Positions 8,191 to 16,441 of a stretch of DNA of 41,452 nt are shown here, one piece after another. This DNA is from Pseudomonadota bacterium (lineage in GTDB: Bacteria; Pseudomonadota; Alphaproteobacteria; Sphingomonadales; Sphingomonadaceae). A program made the translations under genes and the position numbers. The stretch is taken from positions 1 to 41,452 of the forward strand of contig JAFEEX010000035.1 of NCBI GenBank assembly GCA_018240895.1, in the 5' to 3' direction. The notes beneath the pieces are model-generated. The model had not been told where the DNA came from. It did not search any database and saw nothing but the letters and a program-made list of their open reading frames with translations. The first letter of the stretch is position 1, and each line of letters begins with the position of its first letter.

Positions 8191-9348
8191 ATGGCCGTGC
8201 TGCCCTTTCGCCCGATCCCGTTCTTCGCCAACAAGAATCGCGCATTCTGGCGGCTTCAGGCTGCTGGTTGGGGCGGGGCCATGCTGCTGCGCGCGATGTC
8301 CAGCCTGGCCAACGGCCTTGCCCTTTCATTTCTGGTGCTGGTGCTGATCGCCACGATCACCGGCTTTTCGATCACCCTGATCCTTTCGGTCATCTACCGC
8401 AATCTGATCAACCGCCGTCCGATCGTTACCTGGGGGGTGACCGCGCTGGTTCTGGCGGTGGCGGTGGTGCTTTATGCCTTTGTCGATTCGTGGGTGAACG
8501 GGCTTTACTACGGCGATAGCAGCACTGGCTTTGCCCAGCGGTTCATCGGCCTGTTCTATATCGACCTGACGCTGCTGGGCGCCTGGACCGCGCTTTACTA
8601 CATGGTCAACTACTTCCTGCAGATCGAGGAACAGGCCGACCAGATGATCCGGCTGGAAAACCAGGCAACGCAGGCACAACTGGCGATGCTGCGGTATCAG
8701 CTCAATCCGCATTTCCTGTTCAACACGCTCAATTCCATCTCGACGCTGGTGCTGCTCAAGCAGACCGAGCCGGCCAATGCCATGCTCAGCCGGCTCTCCT
8801 CGTTCCTGCGCTATACCCTGGTCAACGAGCCGACTGGCCGCGTCACCGTGGCGCAAGAGGTGGAGACGCTGAAGCTCTATCTGGAAATCGAACGGATGCG
8901 GTTTGAAGAACGGCTGCGCACCAGTTTCCGTATCGATCCGGTCAGCGAATCTGCCCTGTTGCCCTCGCTGCTGCTGCAGCCCCTGGTTGAAAATGCCATC
9001 AAATATGCGGTCGGCCCGCAGGAAACCGGGGCTGAAATCATCATCGCCACGCAACTCGTCGGCCAGAACCTTCGCATCACCGTCTCCGACACTGGCCCGG
9101 GATTGCAATCGAACGCGGCGAACAACAGATTTGCCGGCGTGACTTTCGACGGCGGCGAACCTGTATCCACCGGCGTAGGGCTGGCCAACATCCGTGACCG
9201 GCTGGGCCAGGCCTATGGCGAGAACCATCGTTTTGAAACGATGGAGCCTTCCGAAGGCGGGTTTGCCGTGCTTATAGAAATACCGTTCGAACGCCGCGAG
9301 GCTGCTGCCGCCGTTGCGGCCATCAAACGTCCGGCGCTGGCCGGCTGA
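8191..9348 (+). CDS. LytS-type sensor histidine kinase
   Basis: A 385-residue kinase. Three or four membrane segments (about 40-145) form the sensor part, with a short periplasmic loop around 100-120 and no recognised ligand domain. A coiled stretch leads to the His_kinase (PF06580) motif LNPHFLFNTLNS, with His174 as phosphorylation site. The ATP-binding part shows the N-box LVENAIKYAV (Asn268) and the G-boxes DTGPGL and GVGLANIRDRL. The next gene encodes the LytTR regulator, 14 bases away, so the pair is a classical two-component system. The signal is unknown. Confidence 0.92.
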   Translation: MAVLPFRPIPFFANKNRAFWRLQAAGWGGAMLLRAMSSLANGLALSFLVLVLIATITGFSITLILSVIYRNLINRRPIVTWGVTALVLAVAVVLYAFVDSWVNGLYYGDSSTGFAQRFIGLFYIDLTLLGAWTALYYMVNYFLQIEEQADQMIRLENQATQAQLAMLRYQLNPHFLFNTLNSISTLVLLKQTEPANAMLSRLSSFLRYTLVNEPTGRVTVAQEVETLKLYLEIERMRFEERLRTSFRIDPVSESALLPSLLLQPLVENAIKYAVGPQETGAEIIIATQLVGQNLRITVSDTGPGLQSNAANNRFAGVTFDGGEPVSTGVGLANIRDRLGQAYGENHRFETMEPSEGGFAVLIEIPFERREAAAAVAAIKRPALAG

Positions 9349-9362
9349 ACAAGGACTGCCGG

Positions 9363-10157
9363 ATGACAATCCGCACGATCATCGTTGATGATGAAAAACT
9401 TGCAATCCAGGGCCTGATGCTCCGGCTTGAGAAATTCGCTGATGTTGAGATCATCGATACCTGCTCCAACGGGCGTGAGGCGATCCGCAAGATCAAGACT
9501 GAAAAGCCTGATCTGGTGTTTCTTGATATCCAGATGCCCGGGTTTGACGGGTTTTCAGTGGTCAAGGGCGTGATGGAGATCGAACCGCCGCTGATCGTTT
9601 TCGTCACCGCCTATCAGGAACACGCGGTCCGCGCGTTTGAAGCCAATGCCGTCAACTATCTGATGAAACCAGTGGATGAGGACAAGCTGGCCGACACGAT
9701 GGAGCGGGTGCGGGTGCGCCTGTCCGAAAAACACGCGGCGGAAGAAGCCGAAAAGCTGAAGAATGTCCTTGCCGAAGTCGCCCCCGACGCGATCGAGGCC
9801 ATGCCGGAAGATGTCGAAAGCACGGGCCGCTATGAAAAGCTGATCAACATCAAGGATCGCGGCCAGATATTCCGCGTCGATGTCGATTCGATCGAGCACA
9901 TTGAGGCTGCGGGCGATTATATGTGCATCTACACTGGCGATAATTCGCTGATCCTGCGCGAAACGATGAAGGATCTGGAACGCCGGCTTGATCCGCGCGT
10001 GTTCCAGCGGGTTCACCGCTCCACCATCGTCAATCTCAACCAGGTCCGCCAGGTCAAGCCGCACACCAACGGCGAATGCTTCCTGGTACTCGATTCGGGT
10101 GCGCAGGTGAAAGTCAGCCGGTCCTACCGCGACGTGGTGGCGCGTTTCGTTCACTGA
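9363..10157 (+). CDS. LytTR-family response regulator
   Basis: A 264-residue regulator. The receiver occupies 1-120 with the acidic pair Asp9-Asp10, phosphoacceptor Asp55 in LVFLDIQMPG, Thr in FVTAY and Lys in YLMKPV. A helical linker rich in Glu and Lys (about 120-150) leads to a LytTR DNA-binding domain (about 155-262, IEHIEAAGDYMCIYT, RVHRSTIVNL). LytTR proteins bind direct repeats in DNA through strands rather than a helix-turn-helix. It pairs with the kinase just upstream. Targets are not known; the two genes' own operon is one possibility. Confidence 0.93.
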   Translation: MTIRTIIVDDEKLAIQGLMLRLEKFADVEIIDTCSNGREAIRKIKTEKPDLVFLDIQMPGFDGFSVVKGVMEIEPPLIVFVTAYQEHAVRAFEANAVNYLMKPVDEDKLADTMERVRVRLSEKHAAEEAEKLKNVLAEVAPDAIEAMPEDVESTGRYEKLINIKDRGQIFRVDVDSIEHIEAAGDYMCIYTGDNSLILRETMKDLERRLDPRVFQRVHRSTIVNLNQVRQVKPHTNGECFLVLDSGAQVKVSRSYRDVVARFVH

Positions 10158-10174
10158 TCCGGGGCAGGCGATCC

Positions 10175-10657
10175 TTACAGCGCGCGGTGCATCACCAACG
10201 CATCAACCAGGCCAAGCGCCGGGTGATCGAAAGCGGCGGGTATTCGGCCGATCACAGCGAAGCCCAGTGATTGCCACAGGGCAACCGCGCGCGCGTTGCT
10301 GGCAACCACGAAGTTGAACTGCATCGCGTGAAAGCCGCGTGCCCGCGCTTCCCCAAACGAATGTTCGCACATCCGCCGCGCCACGCCGCGTCCGGTGGCC
10401 GCAGTGCCGGTCATATAGCCGCAATTGCAGACGTGGCTGCCGCCGCCCGCCTGATTGGCTCGCAGATAATAGGTGCCCAACACTTCGCCGTTCTCCTCGG
10501 CAACGAAGGGCGTCTTGTCCGCGCCCAGCCAATAGGCCAGCGCGGCTGCGCGGCTCATGTTCCGGTCAAGCGCATAGGTTTCCCCGGCGCGAATCACCGG
10601 TTCAAGGATCGCCCATATCGCAGGGGCGTCGGCGGGCGTCACAGGACGGATCAGCAT
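10175..10657 (-). CDS. GNAT family N-acetyltransferase
   Basis: A 160-residue acetyltransferase. The start at 10657 gives MLIRPVTPADAPAIW, the usual GNAT beginning; a longer open frame up to 10801 would run into the nadC coding region and is rejected. A GNAT beta strand (GTYYLRAN), an acetyl-CoA loop (TGRGVARRM) and the C-terminal SNARAVALWQSLGF block are visible. Proteins of this type modify small amines or the N-termini of peptides; the substrate is open. It is divergent from nadC, with 39 bases between the two starts. Confidence 0.85.
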   Translation of the reverse strand: MLIRPVTPADAPAIWAILEPVIRAGETYALDRNMSRAAALAYWLGADKTPFVAEENGEVLGTYYLRANQAGGGSHVCNCGYMTGTAATGRGVARRMCEHSFGEARARGFHAMQFNFVVASNARAVALWQSLGFAVIGRIPAAFDHPALGLVDALVMHRAL

Positions 10658-10696
10658 CGGGACCGCTTGCCACGGGGCGGAACTTGATGGCAAGGA

Positions 10697-11566
10697 ATGA
10701 AAATCATGAACAGCTTCACCCTTCCCGGCTTCGATCTTGAAGCCTTTGTTCGCGCGACGCTTGATGAAGATCTTGGTGTGGGCCTGCCCGGCGGCGGGCA
10801 CGATGTAACCAGCGAAAGCGTCATCCCCGCTGATGCCCGGTTTTCAGGCGTGATGGACACCCGCGATGCGATCACGGTTGCCGGCTTGCCGATCGCTGCC
10901 GCGTTCTTCCATGCGCTTGATCCCGCGATGGAGGTGGCGATCCTGGTTGATGAAGGCGCACAGGTGCCCGCCGGAACCGACCTGATGCACCTTTCGGGCA
11001 ACGCCCGGGCCATGCTCACCGCCGAACGCGCCGCGCTCAACACGGTTCAGCACCTTTCCGGCATCGCCACCATGGCCCGCAGCTATGTCGATGCGATGCA
11101 GGGCAATGCCGTGCTGCTCGATACCCGCAAGACCATCCCCGGCCTGCGTCATCTTGAGAAATACGCAACGCGGATGGGCGGCGCGCAGAACCACCGCATG
11201 GGCCTGTGGGACGCGGCGATGATCAAGGACAACCACGTTCTTGTCGCCGGCGGTGTGGGCGAGGCGGTGCGCCGGGCCAGGGTGGCAGGGGTGCAGGACA
11301 TCATCTGCGAGGTTGATGCGGTTAGCCAGATCGAACCCGCGCTGGCCGCCGGGGCCAGCCACATCCTGCTGGATAACATGAACCTTGATGACCTGCGCGC
11401 ATCGGTGGCGCTGATCGCCGGGCGGGCGCCATGCGAAGCCTCTGGCGGGGTCAGGCTGGACACCATCGCCGCCATCGCCGCCACCGGCGTCACCTATGTT
11501 TCCGTCGGGCGCCTGACCCAGAGCGCACCAGCGGCGGATATCGGGCTGGATTTCACGCCGCTGTGA
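10697..11566 (+). CDS. nadC: Nicotinate-nucleotide pyrophosphorylase (carboxylating)
   Basis: Converts quinolinate and PRPP to nicotinate mononucleotide, CO2 and pyrophosphate in NAD synthesis from aspartate. The 289-residue protein has the conserved blocks DLGVG...GHDVTSE near the N-terminus, RKTIPGLRHLEKYA in the middle, and LLDNMN followed by SGGVRL and VSVGRLTQSAPAADIGLDF at the end, covering the quinolinate and PRPP sites. An ATG nine bases downstream (10706) is an alternative start. nadA and nadB are not in the window. The stop overlaps the start of the RNase T2 gene (GTGA). Confidence 0.96.
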   Translation: MKIMNSFTLPGFDLEAFVRATLDEDLGVGLPGGGHDVTSESVIPADARFSGVMDTRDAITVAGLPIAAAFFHALDPAMEVAILVDEGAQVPAGTDLMHLSGNARAMLTAERAALNTVQHLSGIATMARSYVDAMQGNAVLLDTRKTIPGLRHLEKYATRMGGAQNHRMGLWDAAMIKDNHVLVAGGVGEAVRRARVAGVQDIICEVDAVSQIEPALAAGASHILLDNMNLDDLRASVALIAGRAPCEASGGVRLDTIAAIAATGVTYVSVGRLTQSAPAADIGLDFTPL

Positions 11567-12273
11567 GCCGCGCGGCCTTCATCGCCGCCGCGCTGGCTCT
11601 GCTGCCCGCGCCCGCGCTCGCCCAGGCGTACCAGTGCCGCGTGCCGGACAGTGTCCAGTTGCCCCCGCCGATCCAGCCCGATGGCCCCACCCTGCGCACG
11701 GCGATTGGCGGTTATACCCTGGCGGTGAGCTGGTCGCCGGAATTCTGCCGTGGCGGCCGGACGGATGATCCGGACAATTTCCAGTGCAATGGCCGCAATG
11801 GCCGGTTCGGCTTCGTGCTGCACGGGCTGTGGCCCGAAGCGCCGGAAGGAGGGCGACCGCCGCAGTGGTGCGCGATTGATCCGCGTCCCTCGGCAGAGGA
11901 TATGCGCGCCAATATGTGCATCACCCCGGTTCCCTGGCTGCTGGAACACGAATGGGCCAAGCACGGCAGTTGCATGTCGCCAAACCCCAAAGCCTATTTC
12001 AAGGCGAGCGCGATCCTGTGGAACTCGCTGCATATGCCCGATGCCGACAAGCTGTCGCGCCACCCTGGATTGACCATGGGCGATCTGCGCGGCGCATTCG
12101 TGGCCGCCAACCCGGGTTTTCCCCGCGCGGCGATTGGCATCGTGGCCAGCAACGGCGGCTGGCTGCGCGAAATGCACCTGTGTTACGGCAAGGACTTCAT
12201 GCCAGGCGCCTGTGACAGACGCGGCTTCGGGCCAAGGGATACTGTCCCGCTGAAGATCTGGCGCGGGCTCTGA
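11563..12273 (+). CDS. RNase T2 family ribonuclease, exported
   Basis: A 236-residue secreted endoribonuclease. The start is GTG at 11563, overlapping the nadC stop by four bases, so translation is probably coupled. A signal peptide of about 20 residues ends ALA-Q. Both catalytic blocks are intact: CAS I, LHGLWPE (His87) and CAS II, HEWAKHGSC (Glu130, His134). Cys residues suited to disulfides are present. RNase T2 enzymes cut single-stranded RNA through a 2',3'-cyclic phosphate. Location should be periplasmic, where it may scavenge RNA. Confidence 0.92.
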   Translation: MSRAAFIAAALALLPAPALAQAYQCRVPDSVQLPPPIQPDGPTLRTAIGGYTLAVSWSPEFCRGGRTDDPDNFQCNGRNGRFGFVLHGLWPEAPEGGRPPQWCAIDPRPSAEDMRANMCITPVPWLLEHEWAKHGSCMSPNPKAYFKASAILWNSLHMPDADKLSRHPGLTMGDLRGAFVAANPGFPRAAIGIVASNGGWLREMHLCYGKDFMPGACDRRGFGPRDTVPLKIWRGL

Positions 12274-12289
12274 CGGGAACCCGCCGGGG

Positions 12290-12847
12290 ATGGCTGCCGC
12301 GCTCTTCAGTTTGCTGATCGTCACGCTGGTTGGCTTTGGCGGGCGGGATCAGAACCTGCTCACCGCCATGGTGACGCGCCAGGGACGGCGGCCGGGGCTG
12401 CTGCTGGTGGCGCTCGTCTCTGGAGTGGGCACGGTTGCTCTGGCCGCCTGGGCCGCGCCGCTGATTGCTGCACAGATGCCGGCCCCGGCGCGCGAGATAT
12501 TTGCCGCGCTGGCGCTGGCGCTGGCCGGGGCGGAAATGATCTTCACCCGGCGCACGGCCACTCCAGCCGAACCGACGCACTCGCTGGGTGCCTTTGCGCT
12601 GGTCCTGCTGGCGGGGCAATTGACCGATGCGGCACGGTTCGCGGTTGTCGGCCTGGCAGTCGCTACCAATGCGCCGTGGCCAACCGCGCTGGGCGGCGGC
12701 GCAGCGGCGATCGGCACTGCCCTGGGCGCGTGGCTGTCGGCGGAGGAACTGGCCAGACTGAACCTTGCCGGTGTGCGCAGGTGGATCGGTGCGGTGATCC
12801 TGGCTGCTGCTCTGTTTGTGGGACTGCGGGCGATTGGCCGGATATGA
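12290..12847 (+). CDS. Small multi-pass membrane protein, possibly degenerate GDT1/UPF0016-like
   Basis: A 185-residue, very hydrophobic protein with about six membrane segments in two halves. Each half begins with a polar motif in or before a helix: GFGGRDQN (about 16-23) and LAGQLTDAARF (about 106-116). In TMEM165/GDT1 cation transporters the two halves carry E-x-G-D-(K/R)-(T/S); here the acidic residue is shifted and the motif is not canonical. The family call is therefore tentative. The gene begins 16 bases after the RNase T2 stop and is on the same strand as its neighbours. Confidence 0.6.
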   Translation: MAAALFSLLIVTLVGFGGRDQNLLTAMVTRQGRRPGLLLVALVSGVGTVALAAWAAPLIAAQMPAPAREIFAALALALAGAEMIFTRRTATPAEPTHSLGAFALVLLAGQLTDAARFAVVGLAVATNAPWPTALGGGAAAIGTALGAWLSAEELARLNLAGVRRWIGAVILAAALFVGLRAIGRI

Positions 12848-12917
12848 TGTCCACCCCCACCCGCATAGCAATGCGCAGCCGTTCCGCCGGGTGCCGGGCG
12901 GTGCTATCAACCGTATC

Positions 12918-13538
12918 ATGACAGATGTGAAAATCGTGGCAGATGCCGATGACGAGGCAATCGCCCTGTGGCTCGAAAGCTGGCTGAAGCAGGCTCTTGC
13001 CCGGCAAGCCGGCATGATCACCATCACCATTCCGGGCGGATCGACCCCGTTTCCGATTCTGGCGCGGCTGGAAAAGAGCGCGATCGACTGGGCGCGGATC
13101 GCCGTGTGGCCGGGGGATGACCGCGTCGTTCCCGAAGACAGTCCGGCCAGCAACGTCGGCCGTATTCGCGCCGCGCTTGAACCGCTTGGCGCGAAGGTTG
13201 TGGCCCTTGCGGAAGGGGCGCAGCCGCCGCATTTTGCGCTGACCTGGCTGGGAATGGGCGGCGATGGCCACGTTGCCTCGCTGTTCCCCAACACCGATCC
13301 GCAGGTTGACGATCCGGCTGCGGTCCGCCGCCTGGTTCCCGATCCGCTGCCGCCAGAGGCACCCTATCCGCGCCTGAGCATGACGATCCCGGCCTTGCTC
13401 AACAGCGATGCGCTGATCTTCGTCATTCGCGGGGCGGACAAGCGCGCGATATTTGATGCCGCGCTGGCGGGCGCAAATGATCTGCCGATCGCCCGGGTGC
13501 TGCGCAGCGCGCGTCAGCCGGTGATATGCTTCGCCTGA
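12918..13538 (+). CDS. pgl: 6-phosphogluconolactonase
   Basis: Hydrolyses 6-phosphogluconolactone to 6-phosphogluconate in the pentose phosphate and Entner-Doudoroff routes. The start at 12918 (MTDVKIVAD) was chosen over upstream in-frame codons that overlap the previous gene. Signature blocks are GGSTP (about 40-44), PGDDRVVP (about 65-72) and GMGGDGHVASLFP (112-124). At 206 residues it is somewhat shorter than the usual 225-260. Neither zwf nor edd lies nearby, so the gene is separated from the rest of its pathway. Its end overlaps the NUDIX gene start by 13 bases. Confidence 0.93.
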   Translation: MTDVKIVADADDEAIALWLESWLKQALARQAGMITITIPGGSTPFPILARLEKSAIDWARIAVWPGDDRVVPEDSPASNVGRIRAALEPLGAKVVALAEGAQPPHFALTWLGMGGDGHVASLFPNTDPQVDDPAAVRRLVPDPLPPEAPYPRLSMTIPALLNSDALIFVIRGADKRAIFDAALAGANDLPIARVLRSARQPVICFA

Positions 13539-14026
13539 TCCCGCCGCCGCTGCACCGCGGCGCGCTGATTGCGGCGCACCTTCTGCGGCGGATCTGGTGG
13601 CGGCTGCGCAAGCCGCGGCTGACCGGATGCCGGGTGCTGGCCCTTGATGAACGGGGCTGGGTGCTGCTGGTGCGGCATTCCTATGGCAGTGGGCGCTGGA
13701 TGCTGCCCGGCGGCGGTGTTGGGCGGCGCGAGAATCCGCTGGCCGCGGCCCAGCGTGAACTGCGCGAAGAGGTTGGTTGCACTCTGGACGATCCGCGCCA
13801 GTTTGACCAGCTTGATGAACCGCTGTCCGGCACGGTCAACCAGGTTCACCTGATCGGCGGCCGGATTGTCGGAACACCCCGGCCCGACGGGCGCGAGATT
13901 GTTGAGGCGGTGTTTTTCGATCCTGCCGCTCTTCCCGGCGATATGGCGCTGACCGTTGCGCGCGGCTTGCCCGGGTGGATCACAGCAGCGAAAGCTGCGC
14001 GTCTCCGCCCACCGGTGCAGGTGTAG
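13526..14026 (+). CDS. NUDIX hydrolase
   Basis: A 166-residue protein with a perfect Nudix box (GX5EX7REUXEEXGU) near residues 69-91, running from GGVGRRE to RELREEVGC. These enzymes cleave nucleoside diphosphates linked to another group, with magnesium. A basic, hydrophobic N-terminus (about 1-30) is unusual and may touch the membrane. The substrate is not deducible. The start overlaps the pgl gene end; the 3' end overlaps that of dinB on the other strand by 47 bases. Confidence 0.88.
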   Translation: MLRLIPPPLHRGALIAAHLLRRIWWRLRKPRLTGCRVLALDERGWVLLVRHSYGSGRWMLPGGGVGRRENPLAAAQRELREEVGCTLDDPRQFDQLDEPLSGTVNQVHLIGGRIVGTPRPDGREIVEAVFFDPAALPGDMALTVARGLPGWITAAKAARLRPPVQV

Positions 14027-15110
14027 CATCCTCTTCCCCATCAAGCTGTGACAGGATCAGGCCAAGCAGCCGGACCGGCTGGGCCAGCGGCAGCACCTCG
14101 TCCAGCAGGGCATGGCCAATCGCGGCGAACTGGGCGCGATCGGCGACGGGCTGGGCCAGCGACCGGGCGCGGGTCAGGTTGGAAAAGTCCGCGTGCTTCA
14201 GCTTCAGCGTCACCGTGCGCCCGCGCGTGCCGCCAGCCTCGATCCGGTCCCAGGTGATCGCGATGATCCGTTCCAGCACTTCGCGCAGCGTTGATCCGGA
14301 AGATATGTCCTTGTCGAAAGTCCGCTCCGCGCCAAGCGACTTGCGCGGGCGATGAGCCTTGACCCGGCGCAGATCAATCCCCCGCGCGGCGCGGTAAAGA
14401 TAATCCGCCTGACTGCCGAAATGGGTGCGCAGGAAGATGATGTCACAGGCGGCAAGATCAGCCCCGGTTGCGATTCCCAGCGCCGCCATCTTTTCCGCGC
14501 CGCGCGGCCCGATGCCAAAGAAGCGGCGGACAGGCAGCACCGCGACAAAGGCCGCGCCTTCACCCGGGCGGATCAGGCACAGCCCGTCAGGCTTGTTCTG
14601 ATCGCTGGCCAGTTTGGCCAGGAATTTGTTGTAGGATACGCCGGCGCTGGCGGTCAGCCCGGTTTCGGCGCGGATGCGGGCGCGGATCAGTTCGGCAATG
14701 CGGGTGGCGGAACCGATTCCCTTCATATCCTCGGTCACGTCAAGGAAGGCTTCATCCAGACTGAGCGGCTCGACGTGAGGGGTATAGTCACGAAAGATCG
14801 CCCTGATCTGGCGCGATATCGCGGTATAGACGGCAAAGCGCGGACGGCGGAAAATCAGATCAGGGCAGAGCCGCCTTGCCGTAACCGAGGGCATGGCCGA
14901 TCGGCAGCCAAACCGCCGCGCTTCATAGCTGCAGGTGGACAGCACGCCGCGCGGGCCATCGCCGCCCACCGCAACCGGTTTGCCGCGCAGGCTGGGATCG
15001 TCACGCTGTTCAACGCTGGCATAGAACGCATCCATATCGACATGGATGATTTTGCGCAGGCCGGGGCCCGAACCGTCATCCTGATCGTTGCCCGCGGCAG
15101 AGTCGCTCAT
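13980..15110 (-). CDS. dinB: DNA polymerase IV (Y-family)
   Basis: Error-prone translesion polymerase. The start at 15110 (MSDSAAGN) gives 376 residues; a longer open frame to 15512 would run into the divergent exporter gene. The catalytic sites are VDMDAFYASVE (Asp25, with Phe29-Tyr30 at the steric gate position) and SLDEAFLDV (Asp119, Glu120). Helix-hairpin-helix and little-finger regions follow. The protein ends in QLSLL, which matches the sliding-clamp binding motif. No LexA box was recognised in the 51 bases between dinB and the exporter gene. Confidence 0.95.
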   Translation of the reverse strand: MSDSAAGNDQDDGSGPGLRKIIHVDMDAFYASVEQRDDPSLRGKPVAVGGDGPRGVLSTCSYEARRFGCRSAMPSVTARRLCPDLIFRRPRFAVYTAISRQIRAIFRDYTPHVEPLSLDEAFLDVTEDMKGIGSATRIAELIRARIRAETGLTASAGVSYNKFLAKLASDQNKPDGLCLIRPGEGAAFVAVLPVRRFFGIGPRGAEKMAALGIATGADLAACDIIFLRTHFGSQADYLYRAARGIDLRRVKAHRPRKSLGAERTFDKDISSGSTLREVLERIIAITWDRIEAGGTRGRTVTLKLKHADFSNLTRARSLAQPVADRAQFAAIGHALLDEVLPLAQPVRLLGLILSQLDGEEDATPAPVGGDAQLSLL

Positions 15111-15161
15111 GCCGGCACAATAGGCTGGCCTGCGCGGGCAAGAAAGGCCAAGGGGGTGACG

Positions 15162-16433
15162 ATGAGCGGTTCCGAGATCAAAGCTGCTGAAAAACCTGTG
15201 ATCGGTGAGCGTGAATTTGTCGCGCTGATGGCGATGATCATGGCGCTGCAGGCGCTGTGCATTGATGCCATGCTGCCGGCGCTGGGGCAGATCGCCGCGG
15301 ATCTTGATGTGACCGATCCCAACCGGCGCCAGCTGGTGGTGGGGGTGTTCCTGTTTGCGGCGGGTTTTGGATCGCTGATTCCGGGCGCGCTGGCAGACCG
15401 CTATGGCCGCCGCCGCGTGCTGTTCGTTTCGTTTGCGGGCTATGTGGTTCTGGCCCTGGCCTGCGCGCTGGTGCGCAATTTCACGGCCCTGCTGGTCCTC
15501 AGGGTGCTGCACGCACTGTTTTCTGCCGGGCTTGCGGTTTTGCCCGGCGCGATTTTGCGTGACCGGTTTTCTGGCGACCGGATGGCGCGAACCATGTCGA
15601 CCATTGCGGTGGTTTTCATGATCGTGCCGATGATCGCGCCCAGTTACGGCCAGGCGGTGATGGCGGTGGCGGGCTGGCGCTGGATCTTTGGCGGCATGGC
15701 CCTGATGGCCGTGGCGGTGTGGTTCTGGGCCTGGCAGCGTTTACCGGAAACGCTAAGGCCCGAATTCCGCCAGAAGATAGAGGTTCGCACAATCGCCGCC
15801 AACATGTGGCAAGCGGCGATCAACCGCGCCGCGATGGGCTATGTCCTGGGCGGGGCGCTGCTGACCGGGGCATTGTTTGGTTACATCAATTCGGCGCAGC
15901 AGCTGATTGCCGAACATTTTGGCGCTGGCGATCGTTTCCCGCTGCTGTTCGCGCTGATGGCCGGGGGCATGGCGCTGGCCAATTTTTCCAATGCGCGGAT
16001 TGTGGAGCGGTTTGGTGCGCGGCGGGTTTCACAGACGGCGCTGCTGCTGTTCATCGCCGCCGGGGCCGGGCAAGTGTGGCAAGCCTACCACGGGAATGAA
16101 ACGCTATACCAGTTCATCCCGCTGATGGCGCTGAATGTTGCGCTGATCGGCTTTACCGGGGCGAACTTCAGCTCGATCGGGCTGCAACCTTTTGCGCGCA
16201 CCGCCGGCGCTGCCGCATCGCTTCAGGCGTTTTTGCGGATGGTGATCGGCTCGCTGCTGGGGGCGGTGGTCGGTCAGGCCTATGACGGCAGCGCCCGCCC
16301 CCTGGCCTGGGCAATGTTTGGCTGCGGATTGGGCGCGCTGGTGCTGGTGCTTTACAGCGAGCATGGGCAGTTGTTCCGCCGTCTCAACCCGCCGGGAACA
16401 CCGCGCCCGGTTGCCGAACCAGGGCTGCATTGA
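15162..16433 (+). CDS. Bcr/CflA-type multidrug MFS exporter
   Basis: A 423-residue MFS protein with about 12 membrane segments. LQALCIDAMLPALGQIAADL at the start and PGALADRYGRRRVLF in loop 2-3 are typical of the Bcr/CflA drug:proton antiporters (bicyclomycin, chloramphenicol). The start ATG at 15162 was preferred over a GTG six bases upstream; a large open frame from 14352 is an artefact lying over dinB. Divergent from dinB, with 51 bases between the starts. The stop overlaps the extreme upstream end of the glpD frame. Confidence 0.88.
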   Translation: MSGSEIKAAEKPVIGEREFVALMAMIMALQALCIDAMLPALGQIAADLDVTDPNRRQLVVGVFLFAAGFGSLIPGALADRYGRRRVLFVSFAGYVVLALACALVRNFTALLVLRVLHALFSAGLAVLPGAILRDRFSGDRMARTMSTIAVVFMIVPMIAPSYGQAVMAVAGWRWIFGGMALMAVAVWFWAWQRLPETLRPEFRQKIEVRTIAANMWQAAINRAAMGYVLGGALLTGALFGYINSAQQLIAEHFGAGDRFPLLFALMAGGMALANFSNARIVERFGARRVSQTALLLFIAAGAGQVWQAYHGNETLYQFIPLMALNVALIGFTGANFSSIGLQPFARTAGAAASLQAFLRMVIGSLLGAVVGQAYDGSARPLAWAMFGCGLGALVLVLYSEHGQLFRRLNPPGTPRPVAEPGLH

Positions 16434-16441
16434 TCCCGCTT

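Noticed and set aside
14352-15161. Long upstream extension of the Bcr/CflA exporter frame
   Set aside because: It lies antisense to dinB, whose motifs are clear; the exporter's family-like start is at 15162.
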